Positions 42,065 to 50,318 of a DNA stretch of 58,072 nucleotides are shown here, piece by piece. This stretch comes from Clostridia bacterium (GTDB lineage Bacteria > Bacillota > Clostridia > TANB77 > CAG-465). The stretch is taken from contig JAQSXK010000008.1 in NCBI GenBank assembly GCA_029256705.1, positions 1-58,072 of the forward strand. The letters run 5' to 3'. The notes under the pieces were generated by a model. That model made no database searches. It saw nothing but the letters and a program-made list of their open reading frames with translations, and had not been told where the DNA came from. A program made the translations under genes and the position numbers. Each line of letters opens with the position of its first letter. Within the stretch, counting starts at the first letter, position 1.

Positions 42065-42391
42065 ATGGAAGAAAATTTGGAACTAGACAATAATTTAGAA
42101 CTAATTGAACTATATGATATATATGGAAAATTACTTACAGCTAAACAAAGAAAAACATTTGAACTATATTATTTAAGTGATTTATCTCTTAGAGAAATTG
42201 CTGAAAATAATAAAATAACTTTTCAAGCGGTTAGATATAGTATAGAAGTAAGTAAAAAGTTATTACTAAATTTTGAAAAAGTTGTTAAGATGAATGAATA
42301 CAAAAAAAATATAGATATCCTAATTGAAATGTGTAGTAAAGAAAATATAACTAATAAAGATATAAAGAAAATATTAAACAAATTAAAATAG
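42065..42391 (+). CDS. ylxM: YlxM family DNA-binding protein
   Basis: The protein has 108 residues, from ATG 42065 after AAGGAGA. The helix-turn-helix 'LTAKQRKTFELYYLSDLSLREIAENNKITFQAVRYSIEVSKKLLLNFE' is the YlxM/UPF0122 signature, related to sigma-70 region 4. It always precedes ffh; a role in the SRP pathway is proposed for the family. The ffh start is 13 bases downstream. Confidence 0.92.
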   Translation: MEENLELDNNLELIELYDIYGKLLTAKQRKTFELYYLSDLSLREIAENNKITFQAVRYSIEVSKKLLLNFEKVVKMNEYKKNIDILIEMCSKENITNKDIKKILNKLK

Positions 42392-42403
42392 AGGAGTTGT
42401 AGT

Positions 42404-43732
42404 ATGTTTAACAGTCTTTCAGATAAATTACAAAATATTGTAAAAAAATTAAAAGGGCAAACAAGAATAAGCGAAAAAGAATTAAATGAAATGCTTAAAG
42501 AAGTTAAGTTAGCATTATTAGAAGCAGACGTAAACTATAAAGTTGTAAAAGAATTTGTAAATAATATATCAGAAAAAGCTCTTGGTAGTGATGTTATGGA
42601 TAGCTTGACACCTGGGCAGCAAGTAGTTAAAATAGTTAAAGAAGAACTTACAAATTTATTAGGTGATGGAGCTTCAAAATTAAATATATCATCTAATCCA
42701 CCAACGGTTATAATGTTAGTTGGATTACAAGGTAGCGGTAAAACTACTTTGTGTGGGAAACTTAGTAATTATTTAAGAAAACAAGGTAAAAAACCACTTA
42801 TGATAGCATGTGATGTATATAGACCAGCTGCTATAAAACAATTAGAAACGTTGGGCAATAGTTTAAATATACCAGTATATAGTGAAATAGACAGTAAAAA
42901 CGTAGTGAATATTGCATTAAACGGAATAAAACAAGCTAGATCAAAGTTATGTGATGTTGTTATAGTAGATACTGCTGGTAGATTACAAATTGATGAAGTA
43001 TTAATGAATGAATTAGTTGATGTAAAAAAAGCTATTAAACCTCATGAGATAATGTTAGTAGTAGATAGTATGACAGGTCAAGAAGCTGTAAATGTTGCTG
43101 AAAAATTTAATGACTTAGTTGGAATTGATTCTGTTACAATGACAAAGTTAGATTCTGATTCTCGTGGTGGTGCTGCACTTTCTGTTAAAAGTGTAACTAA
43201 AAAACCAATTAAGTTTGCTTCTGTTGGTGAAAAACTTAGCGATTTAGAGGAATTTTATCCAGATAGAATAGCGTCAAGAATATTAGGTATGGGAGATGTA
43301 CTTTCTATTATAGATAAAGCTGAAGAAGCTTTTGATGAAAAAGAGGCTATTGATTTAGAAAGAAAACTTAGAAAAAATGAATTTACACTTGATGATTATT
43401 TAGATCAAATGAAAAAAATTAGAAAAATGGGATCTTTTAAGTCTATACTTGCAATGTTACCAGGTGTTCCTAAAGAATTAAAAGATGTTGAAATAGATGA
43501 AAAAAAATTAGCTAGAGTTGATGCAATCATAACATCAATGACTAAAAAAGAAAGAATGAATCCAAAAATTTTAGATGGCTCAAGAAGAAAAAGAATTGCT
43601 AAAGGTAGTGGAAATAAAGTAGAAGATATTAATAGATTTATGAATCAATTTGCAGAAATGCAAAAAATGATGAAATCTATGGCAAATGGAAAAAATCCAC
43701 TTGGAAATATGAATATACCAAAGTTTAAATAG
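42404..43732 (+). CDS. ffh: Signal recognition particle protein Ffh
   Basis: The protein has 442 residues, from ATG 42404 after GAGGAG. N domain, then the GTPase with 'GLQGSGKTTLCGKL', 'ACDVYRPAAIKQL', 'DTAGRLQID' and 'MTKLDSDSRGGAALSV'; the methionine-rich M domain ('MKKIRKMGSFKSILAMLPGVPK', 'RFMNQFAEMQKMMKSMANG') binds SRP RNA and signal peptides. It delivers nascent membrane proteins to FtsY and SecYEG. Full length; rpsP follows after 37 bases. Confidence 0.96.
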   Translation: MFNSLSDKLQNIVKKLKGQTRISEKELNEMLKEVKLALLEADVNYKVVKEFVNNISEKALGSDVMDSLTPGQQVVKIVKEELTNLLGDGASKLNISSNPPTVIMLVGLQGSGKTTLCGKLSNYLRKQGKKPLMIACDVYRPAAIKQLETLGNSLNIPVYSEIDSKNVVNIALNGIKQARSKLCDVVIVDTAGRLQIDEVLMNELVDVKKAIKPHEIMLVVDSMTGQEAVNVAEKFNDLVGIDSVTMTKLDSDSRGGAALSVKSVTKKPIKFASVGEKLSDLEEFYPDRIASRILGMGDVLSIIDKAEEAFDEKEAIDLERKLRKNEFTLDDYLDQMKKIRKMGSFKSILAMLPGVPKELKDVEIDEKKLARVDAIITSMTKKERMNPKILDGSRRKRIAKGSGNKVEDINRFMNQFAEMQKMMKSMANGKNPLGNMNIPKFK

Positions 43733-43769
43733 ATTAAAAAATAAATACATTTTAAGGAGGTGAATGTTA

Positions 43770-44012
43770 ATGGTAAAAATAAGATTAAGAAGAGATGGTG
43801 CTAAAAAAGCTCCTTTTTATACACTTGTTGTTGCTGATTCAAGATTTCCAGCTGATGGAAGGTTCATAGAAAAAGTAGGGGTATATAACCCGATGACTGA
43901 ACCTGCATTAATTGAAGTAAATAATGAAAAAGTATTAGAGTGGATAAGAAAAGGTGCTAAACCAACAGAAACTGCTAAAGCACTTATAAAAAAAGCAGGA
44001 ATTGAAATTTAA
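43770..44012 (+). CDS. rpsP: 30S ribosomal protein S16
   Basis: The protein has 80 residues from ATG 43770, 9 bases after AAGGAGGTG; ATG 43764 is too close to that site. '[40 protein letters not shown]' is classic S16, and '[24 protein letters not shown]' completes the domain. It is an early-assembling protein of the small subunit. It is followed by khpA. Confidence 0.97.
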   Translation: MVKIRLRRDGAKKAPFYTLVVADSRFPADGRFIEKVGVYNPMTEPALIEVNNEKVLEWIRKGAKPTETAKALIKKAGIEI

Positions 44013-44031
44013 GTTTTAAGGAGTGATTATT

Positions 44032-44268
44032 ATGTATAAAGAATTATTAGAGTACATTGTTAAAAACCTTGTAAGTAAAGCTGACGAAGTTGTAATTACT
44101 GAAGTTGAAGTTGAAAAAAGAAAAGTTCTAAAATTAAAAGTAGCTAAAGAAGATATGGGTAGAATAATTGGTAAAGAAGGAAGAATAATTCGTTCAATAA
44201 GAGAAATAATTTACGCATATGCTATGAAAGATTCAGTTAAAGTTTCAGTTGACGTAGAAGAAGCATAA
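44032..44268 (+). CDS. khpA: KH-domain RNA-binding protein KhpA (YlqC)
   Basis: The protein has 78 residues from ATG 44032 (AAGGAGTGAT upstream; the GTG at 44023 lies in it). One KH domain with the GxxG loop in 'MGRIIGKEGRIIRSIREII'. KhpA with KhpB acts as a global RNA-binding pair in Gram-positive bacteria. Position between rpsP and rimM is conserved. Confidence 0.93.
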   Translation: MYKELLEYIVKNLVSKADEVVITEVEVEKRKVLKLKVAKEDMGRIIGKEGRIIRSIREIIYAYAMKDSVKVSVDVEEA

Positions 44269-44271
44269 GAT

Positions 44272-44784
44272 ATGAGTTTCCTAAAAGTTGGTCAAATTGT
44301 AAATATACATGGTGTAAAAGGTGAAGTTAAAATATACCCATATACTGACGATATAAAAAATCTTGCAAGCATTAAGAAATTATATCTTGATCCAGAGCTT
44401 AAATTAGAATATTTAGTTAAAGGTTCAAAGATTCTTAAGAACATGATAGTTTATAAATTAGCAGGAATTGATACTATAGAACAAACTAAAGACCTTATGC
44501 AAAAGTATATTTATATAAAAAAAGAAACAATTAAAGAAGAAAATACATATTACGTTGAAGATTTAATCAACCTGGATGTCTATACTTTGGAAAATTTAGA
44601 AGACATTTCTAAAGCTAAATATTTTGGCAAACTAGTTAATGTATTTAATGCAGGTGCTAGTGATGTATATGAAATTAAAACTGAAGAAAATGTTGTATGT
44701 ATACCCGCTATAAAAGATGTTGTACTTAAAATAAGTTTAGAAGAAGGAAAAGTATATATTAAACTAATGGAGGGACTAATTTAA
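44272..44784 (+). CDS. rimM: Ribosome maturation factor RimM
   Basis: The protein has 170 residues, from ATG 44272, 3 bases after khpA. The N-terminal RimM barrel 'VGQIVNIHGVKGEVKIYPYTDDI' and the C-terminal PRC-like barrel ('YYVEDLINLDVYT', 'VFNAGASDVYEI', 'VCIPAIKDVVLKI') are complete. It assists 30S head assembly around S19. The trmD start follows its stop with no gap. Confidence 0.95.
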   Translation: MSFLKVGQIVNIHGVKGEVKIYPYTDDIKNLASIKKLYLDPELKLEYLVKGSKILKNMIVYKLAGIDTIEQTKDLMQKYIYIKKETIKEENTYYVEDLINLDVYTLENLEDISKAKYFGKLVNVFNAGASDVYEIKTEENVVCIPAIKDVVLKISLEEGKVYIKLMEGLI

Positions 44785-45474
44785 ATGATTAGATTTATAG
44801 TTTTATCATTATTTAATGATATGTTTACATCTTTTCTAAATACAAGTATAATAAAACGTAGCATAGATTCTAATAAATTATCGATTGAGTTAATAGATAT
44901 TAGAGATTTTTCTGAGTTTAAAAATAAGAAAGTAGATGATACGCCTTACGGTGGTGGTTCTGGTATGGTTATATCACCAGAACCTGTGGCAAAAGCTATA
45001 GATTATGCTATTTCTAGATTAAATGGCTCAGAATATGAAATAATATATATGTCTCCTAGAGGTAGTTTGTTAAATTATGATATATGTAAAATTTACAGTG
45101 AGAATTGTAATAGTAAAGTATATATCTTAATATGTGGACATTACGAAGGAATAGATGAAAGAGTATTAGAAGAATATAATGTTAAAGAAATTTCAATTGG
45201 AGATTATGTATTAACAGGTGGAGAATTGCCAGCAATGGTATTTATTGATTCTGTTACAAGGTTAGTACCTGGTATAATAACTGAAGGATCTTTAATAGAT
45301 GAATCTCATACTAATAAACTTTTAGAATATCCTCAATATACTAAACCTAGTGTATTTAGGGGTAGAGAAGTTCCAGAAGTACTTTTAAACGGTCATCATA
45401 AAAATATAACTGAATATAGACATAAAAAATCTTTAGAAATTACAAAAACTAATAGACCAGACTTACTTAAATAA
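44785..45474 (+). CDS. trmD: tRNA (guanine-N1-)-methyltransferase TrmD
   Basis: The protein has 229 residues, from ATG 44785 directly after rimM, with GGAGGGA inside the rimM end. SPOUT knot motifs: 'KVDDTPYGGGSGMVISPEP', 'IYMSPRGSLL', 'ICGHYEGIDERV' and 'SIGDYVLTGGELPAMVFIDSVTRLVPG'. It makes m1G37 in tRNAs, guarding the reading frame. Full length. Confidence 0.96.
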   Translation: MIRFIVLSLFNDMFTSFLNTSIIKRSIDSNKLSIELIDIRDFSEFKNKKVDDTPYGGGSGMVISPEPVAKAIDYAISRLNGSEYEIIYMSPRGSLLNYDICKIYSENCNSKVYILICGHYEGIDERVLEEYNVKEISIGDYVLTGGELPAMVFIDSVTRLVPGIITEGSLIDESHTNKLLEYPQYTKPSVFRGREVPEVLLNGHHKNITEYRHKKSLEITKTNRPDLLK

Positions 45475-45548
45475 AATTTAAATCAAGTAATTAAAATTAA
45501 AAAACTAAATTAAAACATTAAACCAAATAAAAGGGAGGGAAAATTAGA

Positions 45549-45896
45549 ATGGATATAATTAAAGCAATAGAGCAAGAATATGTTAAAGAAAACGTAGATA
45601 AATTTGAAATAGGTACAACAGTAAAAGTATACGTAAAAATAAAAGAGGGAAACAGAGAAAGAACTCAAATATTTGAAGGTACAGTTATAAAAAGACAAAA
45701 TTCAGGTTTAAACGAAACTTTCACAGTAAGAAAAATATCTAATGGTGTAGGAGTTGAAAGAACATTCCCAGTTAATTCACCAAAAATAGAAAAGATTGAA
45801 GTTACTAGAAACGGTAAAGCAAGAAGAGCAAAACTTTACTATTTAAGAGATAGAATTGGAAAATCTGCTAAATTAAAAGAAGCAAAATCTAAATAA
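45549..45896 (+). CDS. rplS: 50S ribosomal protein L19
   Basis: The protein has 115 residues, from ATG 45549 after GGGAGGG. '[93 protein letters not shown]' is a full L19. It sits at the 30S-50S interface. The 74-base gap from trmD shows no obvious structure. Confidence 0.97.
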   Translation: MDIIKAIEQEYVKENVDKFEIGTTVKVYVKIKEGNRERTQIFEGTVIKRQNSGLNETFTVRKISNGVGVERTFPVNSPKIEKIEVTRNGKARRAKLYYLRDRIGKSAKLKEAKSK

Positions 45897-45913
45897 GCTT
45901 TTAAGTAATACAT

Positions 45914-45951
45914 ACTAAGCACCTTATAAATTTTATGGGGTGTTTAGATAT
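45914..45951 (+). other. Hairpin between rplS and ylqF without T run
   Basis: CTAAGCACC and GGTGTTTAG (one G-U pair) form a 9-bp stem around an 18-base A/T loop. No T tract follows, so it is an attenuator or mRNA processing/stability element rather than a clear terminator. Confidence 0.45.
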
Positions 45952-45977
45952 ATATTAATGAAGGAGATGAGCAAATT

Positions 45978-46838
45978 ATGAATATTAATTGGTATCCAGG
46001 ACATATGGTTACAGCTGCCAAATCTATAAAAGAAGATTTAAAACTTATAGATATTGTTGTGGAAGTTTTAGATAGTAGGATTCCAAAGTCAAGTCAAAAT
46101 TATATAATTGACGATATGGCTGAAGGTAAAGAAAGAATTGTAGTACTAAATAAATATGACATTGCAGATAAGTCTGAAGTAAATAGATGGAAAAAGTATT
46201 TTGAAGATAAAGGTATATCAGTTGTTCTAACAAATGCTCAAACTGGTGAAAATATATCTAAACTATTGGAAACAATAAAGTCAATTGGAAATAAAATATA
46301 TGAAAAGAAATATGAAAACAAAAAAATAGATATGAAACCAATATTTAGAGTATTAATTGTAGGTATTCCCAATGTGGGTAAATCTACGATTATAAATAAA
46401 ATATCAAAGAAAAATACAGCAAGCGTAGGTAATAAGCCTGGAGTAACAGTTAGAAAACAATGGATAAGAGTTGGAGAAAACATAGAACTTTTAGACACAC
46501 CAGGATTATTGTGGCCAAGATTAGAGGATAATAATGCCGGACTTAAATTAGCTCTTACTGGAAATATAAAACAAGAGATATTAGATATGGAAGAATTAGC
46601 TGTTGAAGGAGTTAAACTATTAATTAAAAATGAAAAGTATAAGGTACTTTTAAAAGAAAAATACAAATTAGACGATGATGTATTTGAAAAAGAAGTTTTT
46701 GAAATAATAGAGTCTATTGGAAAAAAAAGAGGATGTTTAATTTCAGGCGGTGGAGTAGATACAGAGAAAGCATCAAGACTTTTCTTAGATGATTTAAAAA
46801 ACGGAAAAATAGGAAATATTAGTTTAGATAACGTTTAA
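45978..46838 (+). CDS. ylqF: Ribosome biogenesis GTPase YlqF/RbgA
   Basis: The protein has 286 residues, from ATG 45978 after AAGGAGATGA. The N-terminal 'INWYPGHMVTAAKSIKEDL' is the family signature. It is a circularly permuted GTPase: 'LNKYDIAD' (G4) comes first, then 'GIPNVGKSTIINKI' (G1) and 'LLDTPGLLWP' (G3). It is needed for a late step of 50S assembly. It closes the ribosomal cluster; proS starts 22 bases later. Confidence 0.94.
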   Translation: MNINWYPGHMVTAAKSIKEDLKLIDIVVEVLDSRIPKSSQNYIIDDMAEGKERIVVLNKYDIADKSEVNRWKKYFEDKGISVVLTNAQTGENISKLLETIKSIGNKIYEKKYENKKIDMKPIFRVLIVGIPNVGKSTIINKISKKNTASVGNKPGVTVRKQWIRVGENIELLDTPGLLWPRLEDNNAGLKLALTGNIKQEILDMEELAVEGVKLLIKNEKYKVLLKEKYKLDDDVFEKEVFEIIESIGKKRGCLISGGGVDTEKASRLFLDDLKNGKIGNISLDNV

Positions 46839-46860
46839 AACGTAAGAAGGGAACCAAATT

Positions 46861-48297
46861 ATGGATGATAAAAATTTTGTAAAAGAATTAACAAAAATGG
46901 ATGATAACTTTGCTGATTGGTATACAGATATTATACTAAAAGCAGAACTTGTGGATTATGCTCCTGTTAAAGGCTTTATGGTAATAAGACCATATGGTTA
47001 CGCTTTATGGGAAAACATACAAAAAGTATTAGATAATAAATTTAAAGAAACCGGACATAAAAATGCATACTTTCCGTTACTTATACCAGAATCTCTACTT
47101 AATAAAGAGAAAGATCATGTTGCTGGATTTGCACCAGAAGTTGCTTGGGTAACTCAGGGTGGAGAAAATAAATTACAAGAAAGATTATGTGTAAGACCAA
47201 CTTCTGAAACAATAATATGTACAATGTATTCTAAATGGATAAAATCTCATAGAGATTTACCACTTTTAATAAATCAATGGGCAAATGTTGTAAGATGGGA
47301 AAAAACAACAAGGCCGTTCCTAAGAACATCAGAATTTTTATGGCAAGAAGGCCATACACTTCATTCTACAGCTGATGAAGCTATAGAAGAGACTCTAAAA
47401 ATGCATAAAATATATGCAGACTTTTGTGAAGAGTATTTAGCTATTCCTGTAATTAAAGGGCAAAAGTCTGAAAAAGAAAAATTTGCTGGTGCTGAAAGTA
47501 CATATACAATTGAAGCATTAATGCATGATGGTAAAGCACTTCAATCAGGAACTTCTCATTATTTTGGAAATCACTTTGCCAAAGCATTTGATATTAAATT
47601 TCAAAATAAAGAAGGAAAAGAGGAATATGCATACCAAACATCTTGGGGAATGTCAACTAGAATTATAGGAGGAATAATAATGACTCATGGTGATGATAGA
47701 GGTTTAAAATTACCTCCTAATATAGCACCAATTCAAGTTGTTATAGTTCCAATAGCAGCTCATAAAGAAGGAGTTTTAGATAAAGTAAATGATCTTAAAA
47801 CTATACTTTCAAATAAATTTAGAGTTGAATTAGATGATAGAGAAGGGTATTCAACAGGATATAAATTCAATCATTGGGAATTACGTGGGGTACCAGTTAG
47901 AATTGAAATTGGACCTAAGGATATAGAAAATAACAGTTGTGTTGTATTTAGAAGAGATACATTTGAAAAACAAACTGTTAAATTAGATGAATTAAACGAA
48001 TATTTAGAAAAATTATTAGTAGAAATACAAGATAATATGCTTAATATGGCTAAAGAAAATACTAAAAATCATACATTTGAAGCTAGAAGTTTAGAAGAGT
48101 ATATCGACATATTCAAAACTAAACAAGGTTTCGTAAAAATGATGTGGTGTGGTAATGTAGAGTGTGAAGATAAAATAAAAGAGCTTACAGCATCTACAAT
48201 TAGGTGTATTCCATTTGAAGAAGATCATTTAGGAGATAAATGTGCAATATGTGGAAAAGATGCTAAGCATATGGTATATACAGCAAGACAATATTAA
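46861..48297 (+). CDS. proS: Proline-tRNA ligase (archaeal/eukaryote-like type)
   Basis: The protein has 478 residues, from ATG 46861 after AAGGGA. Class II motifs: 'MVIRPYGYALWENIQ', 'WVTQGG', 'RPTSETIICTMYSKWI', 'LPLLINQWANVVRWEKTTRPFLRTSEFLWQEGHT' and 'GTSHYFGNHFAKAFDI'. There is no editing insertion, and the C-terminal zinc-type domain ('MWCGNVECEDKI', 'CAICGKDAKHMVYTARQY') ends in Tyr, the ProS type 3 pattern. It charges tRNA-Pro. Confidence 0.95.
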   Translation: MDDKNFVKELTKMDDNFADWYTDIILKAELVDYAPVKGFMVIRPYGYALWENIQKVLDNKFKETGHKNAYFPLLIPESLLNKEKDHVAGFAPEVAWVTQGGENKLQERLCVRPTSETIICTMYSKWIKSHRDLPLLINQWANVVRWEKTTRPFLRTSEFLWQEGHTLHSTADEAIEETLKMHKIYADFCEEYLAIPVIKGQKSEKEKFAGAESTYTIEALMHDGKALQSGTSHYFGNHFAKAFDIKFQNKEGKEEYAYQTSWGMSTRIIGGIIMTHGDDRGLKLPPNIAPIQVVIVPIAAHKEGVLDKVNDLKTILSNKFRVELDDREGYSTGYKFNHWELRGVPVRIEIGPKDIENNSCVVFRRDTFEKQTVKLDELNEYLEKLLVEIQDNMLNMAKENTKNHTFEARSLEEYIDIFKTKQGFVKMMWCGNVECEDKIKELTASTIRCIPFEEDHLGDKCAICGKDAKHMVYTARQY

Positions 48298-48315
48298 AAA
48301 TATATTTTTTTATAT

Positions 48316-48352
48316 AAAGACACTTATTTTAAATAAGTGTCTTTATTGTTTG
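48316..48352 (+). terminator. Rho-independent terminator after proS
   Basis: AAAGACACTTATTT and its perfect complement (48317-48330 and 48331-48344) form a 14-bp palindrome with T residues after it. Confidence 0.85.
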
Positions 48353-48360
48353 TATTTTAC

Positions 48361-48389
48361 TTGATTATAATTAAGGAACATTATATAAT
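48361..48389 (+). promoter_or_regulatory. Promoter of radical SAM gene
   Basis: TTGATT 48361-48366, a 17-base spacer and TATAAT 48384-48389. Confidence 0.65.
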
Positions 48390-48425
48390 ATTTGTATTAT
48401 ATATAAAGTAGTATTGGAGAAAATT

Positions 48426-49286
48426 ATGGTTAATTATATTGAAATAAATAATGTAGGTGCTTTAAATAAATTAAAACGAAAGATTCCATATGGATGGGAT
48501 TTAAATATTTATCGTGGATGTGAACATGGATGTAAATATTGTTATGCCATATATTCACATGATTATTTAAATGATGGTAATTTTTTTGATAATGTATACT
48601 ATAAAAAGAATATATTAGCACAATTAGAAAAGGAATTAAGTTCCTCTTCTTGGAAAAGAGAAATTGTAAATATCGGAGGAGTTACAGACTCATATCAACC
48701 TATTGAAGAAAAATTAAAAATAATGCCTGAAGTATTAAAGTTAATGATAAAGTATAAAACTCCCGTCATAATTTCAACAAAGTCAGATTTGATTTTAAGA
48801 GATATTGATTTAATAGATGAGTTATCCAAAATTACTTACGTTAATATAGCATTTACTGTTACAACAATGGATGAAAAATTAAGAAAAAAATTAGAACCTA
48901 CTGCTTCACCATCAATAAAAAGATTTGAGGCTTTAAGCAAATTTAAAAATACAAATGCGAGTTTAGGAATTCATCTAATGCCTATAATTCCATATTTAAC
49001 AGATTCTTATGAAAATTTAGAAGAAATATATAGGTTATCTTCTGAAACTAAAGTGGATTATGTTTTACCAGGAACTTTATATTTATTGGGAAAAACAAAA
49101 CCATATTTTCTAAATTTTATAAAGGAGTATGATTTAGAAATATATAATAAGATTAGAGAATTGTATGTAAAAGGCAGTGCATCTAAGGAATATAAAGATG
49201 GTTTATATAAAAAAGTTAATGAAATAAAAAATAAATATAAAGTATCAAGTAATTATATGAGCATACTAAGAACTAAAATTAAATAA
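48426..49286 (+). CDS. Radical SAM protein, spore photoproduct lyase-like family
   Basis: The protein has 286 residues from ATG 48426 (GGAGA upstream). The radical SAM cluster is 'YRGCEHGCKYCYAIYSHDY' with Cys32, Cys36 and Cys39 in a CxxxCxxC pattern. 'VNIGGVTDSYQPIEEKLKIMPEVLKLMIKYKTPVIISTKS' and 'VNIAFTVTTMDEKLRKKLEPTASPSIKRFEALSKFKN' match the SPL/Rv2578c-type family. True SplB enzymes have an extra conserved cysteine near the C-terminus, which is not seen here, so DNA repair is not assured. Function is open. Confidence 0.85.
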   Translation: MVNYIEINNVGALNKLKRKIPYGWDLNIYRGCEHGCKYCYAIYSHDYLNDGNFFDNVYYKKNILAQLEKELSSSSWKREIVNIGGVTDSYQPIEEKLKIMPEVLKLMIKYKTPVIISTKSDLILRDIDLIDELSKITYVNIAFTVTTMDEKLRKKLEPTASPSIKRFEALSKFKNTNASLGIHLMPIIPYLTDSYENLEEIYRLSSETKVDYVLPGTLYLLGKTKPYFLNFIKEYDLEIYNKIRELYVKGSASKEYKDGLYKKVNEIKNKYKVSSNYMSILRTKIK

Positions 49287-49293
49287 TTTTTAT

Positions 49294-49332
49294 ACAACTT
49301 AATAGAGTTTTTTCTTTATTAAGTTGTTTTTT
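49294..49332 (+). terminator. Rho-independent terminator
   Basis: ACAACTTAATA/TATTAAGTTGT arms (49294-49304 and 49317-49327) are followed by T residues. Confidence 0.88.
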
Positions 49333-49385
49333 ATATTAGTATATAAAATACCCTAAAAATAGTGCTAAAAATATAATAGAGATAT

Positions 49386-49414
49386 TTGATTGTTCAATTT
49401 ATCTAATATATAAT
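49386..49414 (+). promoter_or_regulatory. Promoter of DprA-like gene
   Basis: TTGATT 49386-49391, a 17-base spacer and TATAAT 49409-49414. Confidence 0.6.
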
Positions 49415-49442
49415 TAATATAAAGAGGGTGTTGGGTTAATTT

Positions 49443-50228
49443 ATGGAATATTTATGGCTTAGTATGCATGTTAAAATAAATTATTTAACATATATAAATT
49501 TACTAAAAGTATTTAAAGATGCTAAAGATATTTATGCATCATCAAAAGATAAAGATAAATTTCTAAAGACATTAAGGCTAAATCATATACACATTAGTTA
49601 TAAAACTTTTTCTAATTTAGTTGATTTAAATTTAAAGACTCAGTCTATTGAATTATTTAAAAATATTAGTAGACAGAATATAAAAATAATAAGTATTAAT
49701 TCCAGATATTATCCTAATCATTTAATAAATATTTTTAATCCACCGTTAATATTATTTACTCTGGGCAATTTGGATTTATTAAAAAATAGAATAATTTATG
49801 TATATAATTCAAATAACTTTTCTTTTAACGGTAAAAAAATATATAATGAATTTTGCTCATATATTAGCAGAAATGGAGTGTCAATTATTAGTGACATACC
49901 ACTAGAACACAGTAATATAGTATATCTGCCATTTATTAAGAAAATAGATAGAGAAAATGTTTTAGTTATATCAGATAAGTTAGAAGAAAATACAAATATA
50001 AACTATGAATATATAACAGGTATGTCTAATTCATTATTTATTCCAGAATCTAATTATAATATTAAAGTTGCGATGATAGTAGATTTAATGTTAGAGCAGG
50101 GAAAAGATATATATGTGGTACCGGGGAGTATATATAATCAAGAGGCATATTTCACTAATTATTTGCTTAAAGACGGTGCAATTTGCATTACTTCAAAAAT
50201 AGATTTATTAAATAATTTACAAATATAA
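49443..50228 (+). CDS. Shrunken DprA/Smf-like protein
   Basis: The protein has 261 residues, from ATG 49443; the nearest GAGGGTG site is rather far upstream. 'YPNHLINIFNPPLILFTLGNLDLL' matches the start of the DprA Rossmann domain and 'GKDIYVVPGSIYNQEAYFTNYLLKDGAICITSKIDLLNNL' its end. The core normally between them, with the GxRxxS and SGxAxGID motifs, is reduced and unrecognisable. The N-terminal helical region (about 1-70) is kept. It is about 100 residues shorter than normal DprA. It may have lost RecA-loading ability or changed role. It is not a frameshift product, since the frame is intact. Confidence 0.7.
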   Translation: MEYLWLSMHVKINYLTYINLLKVFKDAKDIYASSKDKDKFLKTLRLNHIHISYKTFSNLVDLNLKTQSIELFKNISRQNIKIISINSRYYPNHLINIFNPPLILFTLGNLDLLKNRIIYVYNSNNFSFNGKKIYNEFCSYISRNGVSIISDIPLEHSNIVYLPFIKKIDRENVLVISDKLEENTNINYEYITGMSNSLFIPESNYNIKVAMIVDLMLEQGKDIYVVPGSIYNQEAYFTNYLLKDGAICITSKIDLLNNLQI

Positions 50229-50318
50229 TTAAAGTATATAGAAATAATTTGAAAAAACTATTCATAAATATATATCCAGATAATATATTGTAATAAAGTA
50301 TTTGATGGAGGTATTAAA

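Noticed and set aside
48426-49286. True spore photoproduct lyase (SplB)
   Set aside because: The radical SAM motif fits, but the additional C-terminal catalytic cysteine of SplB is not seen and the protein is shorter.
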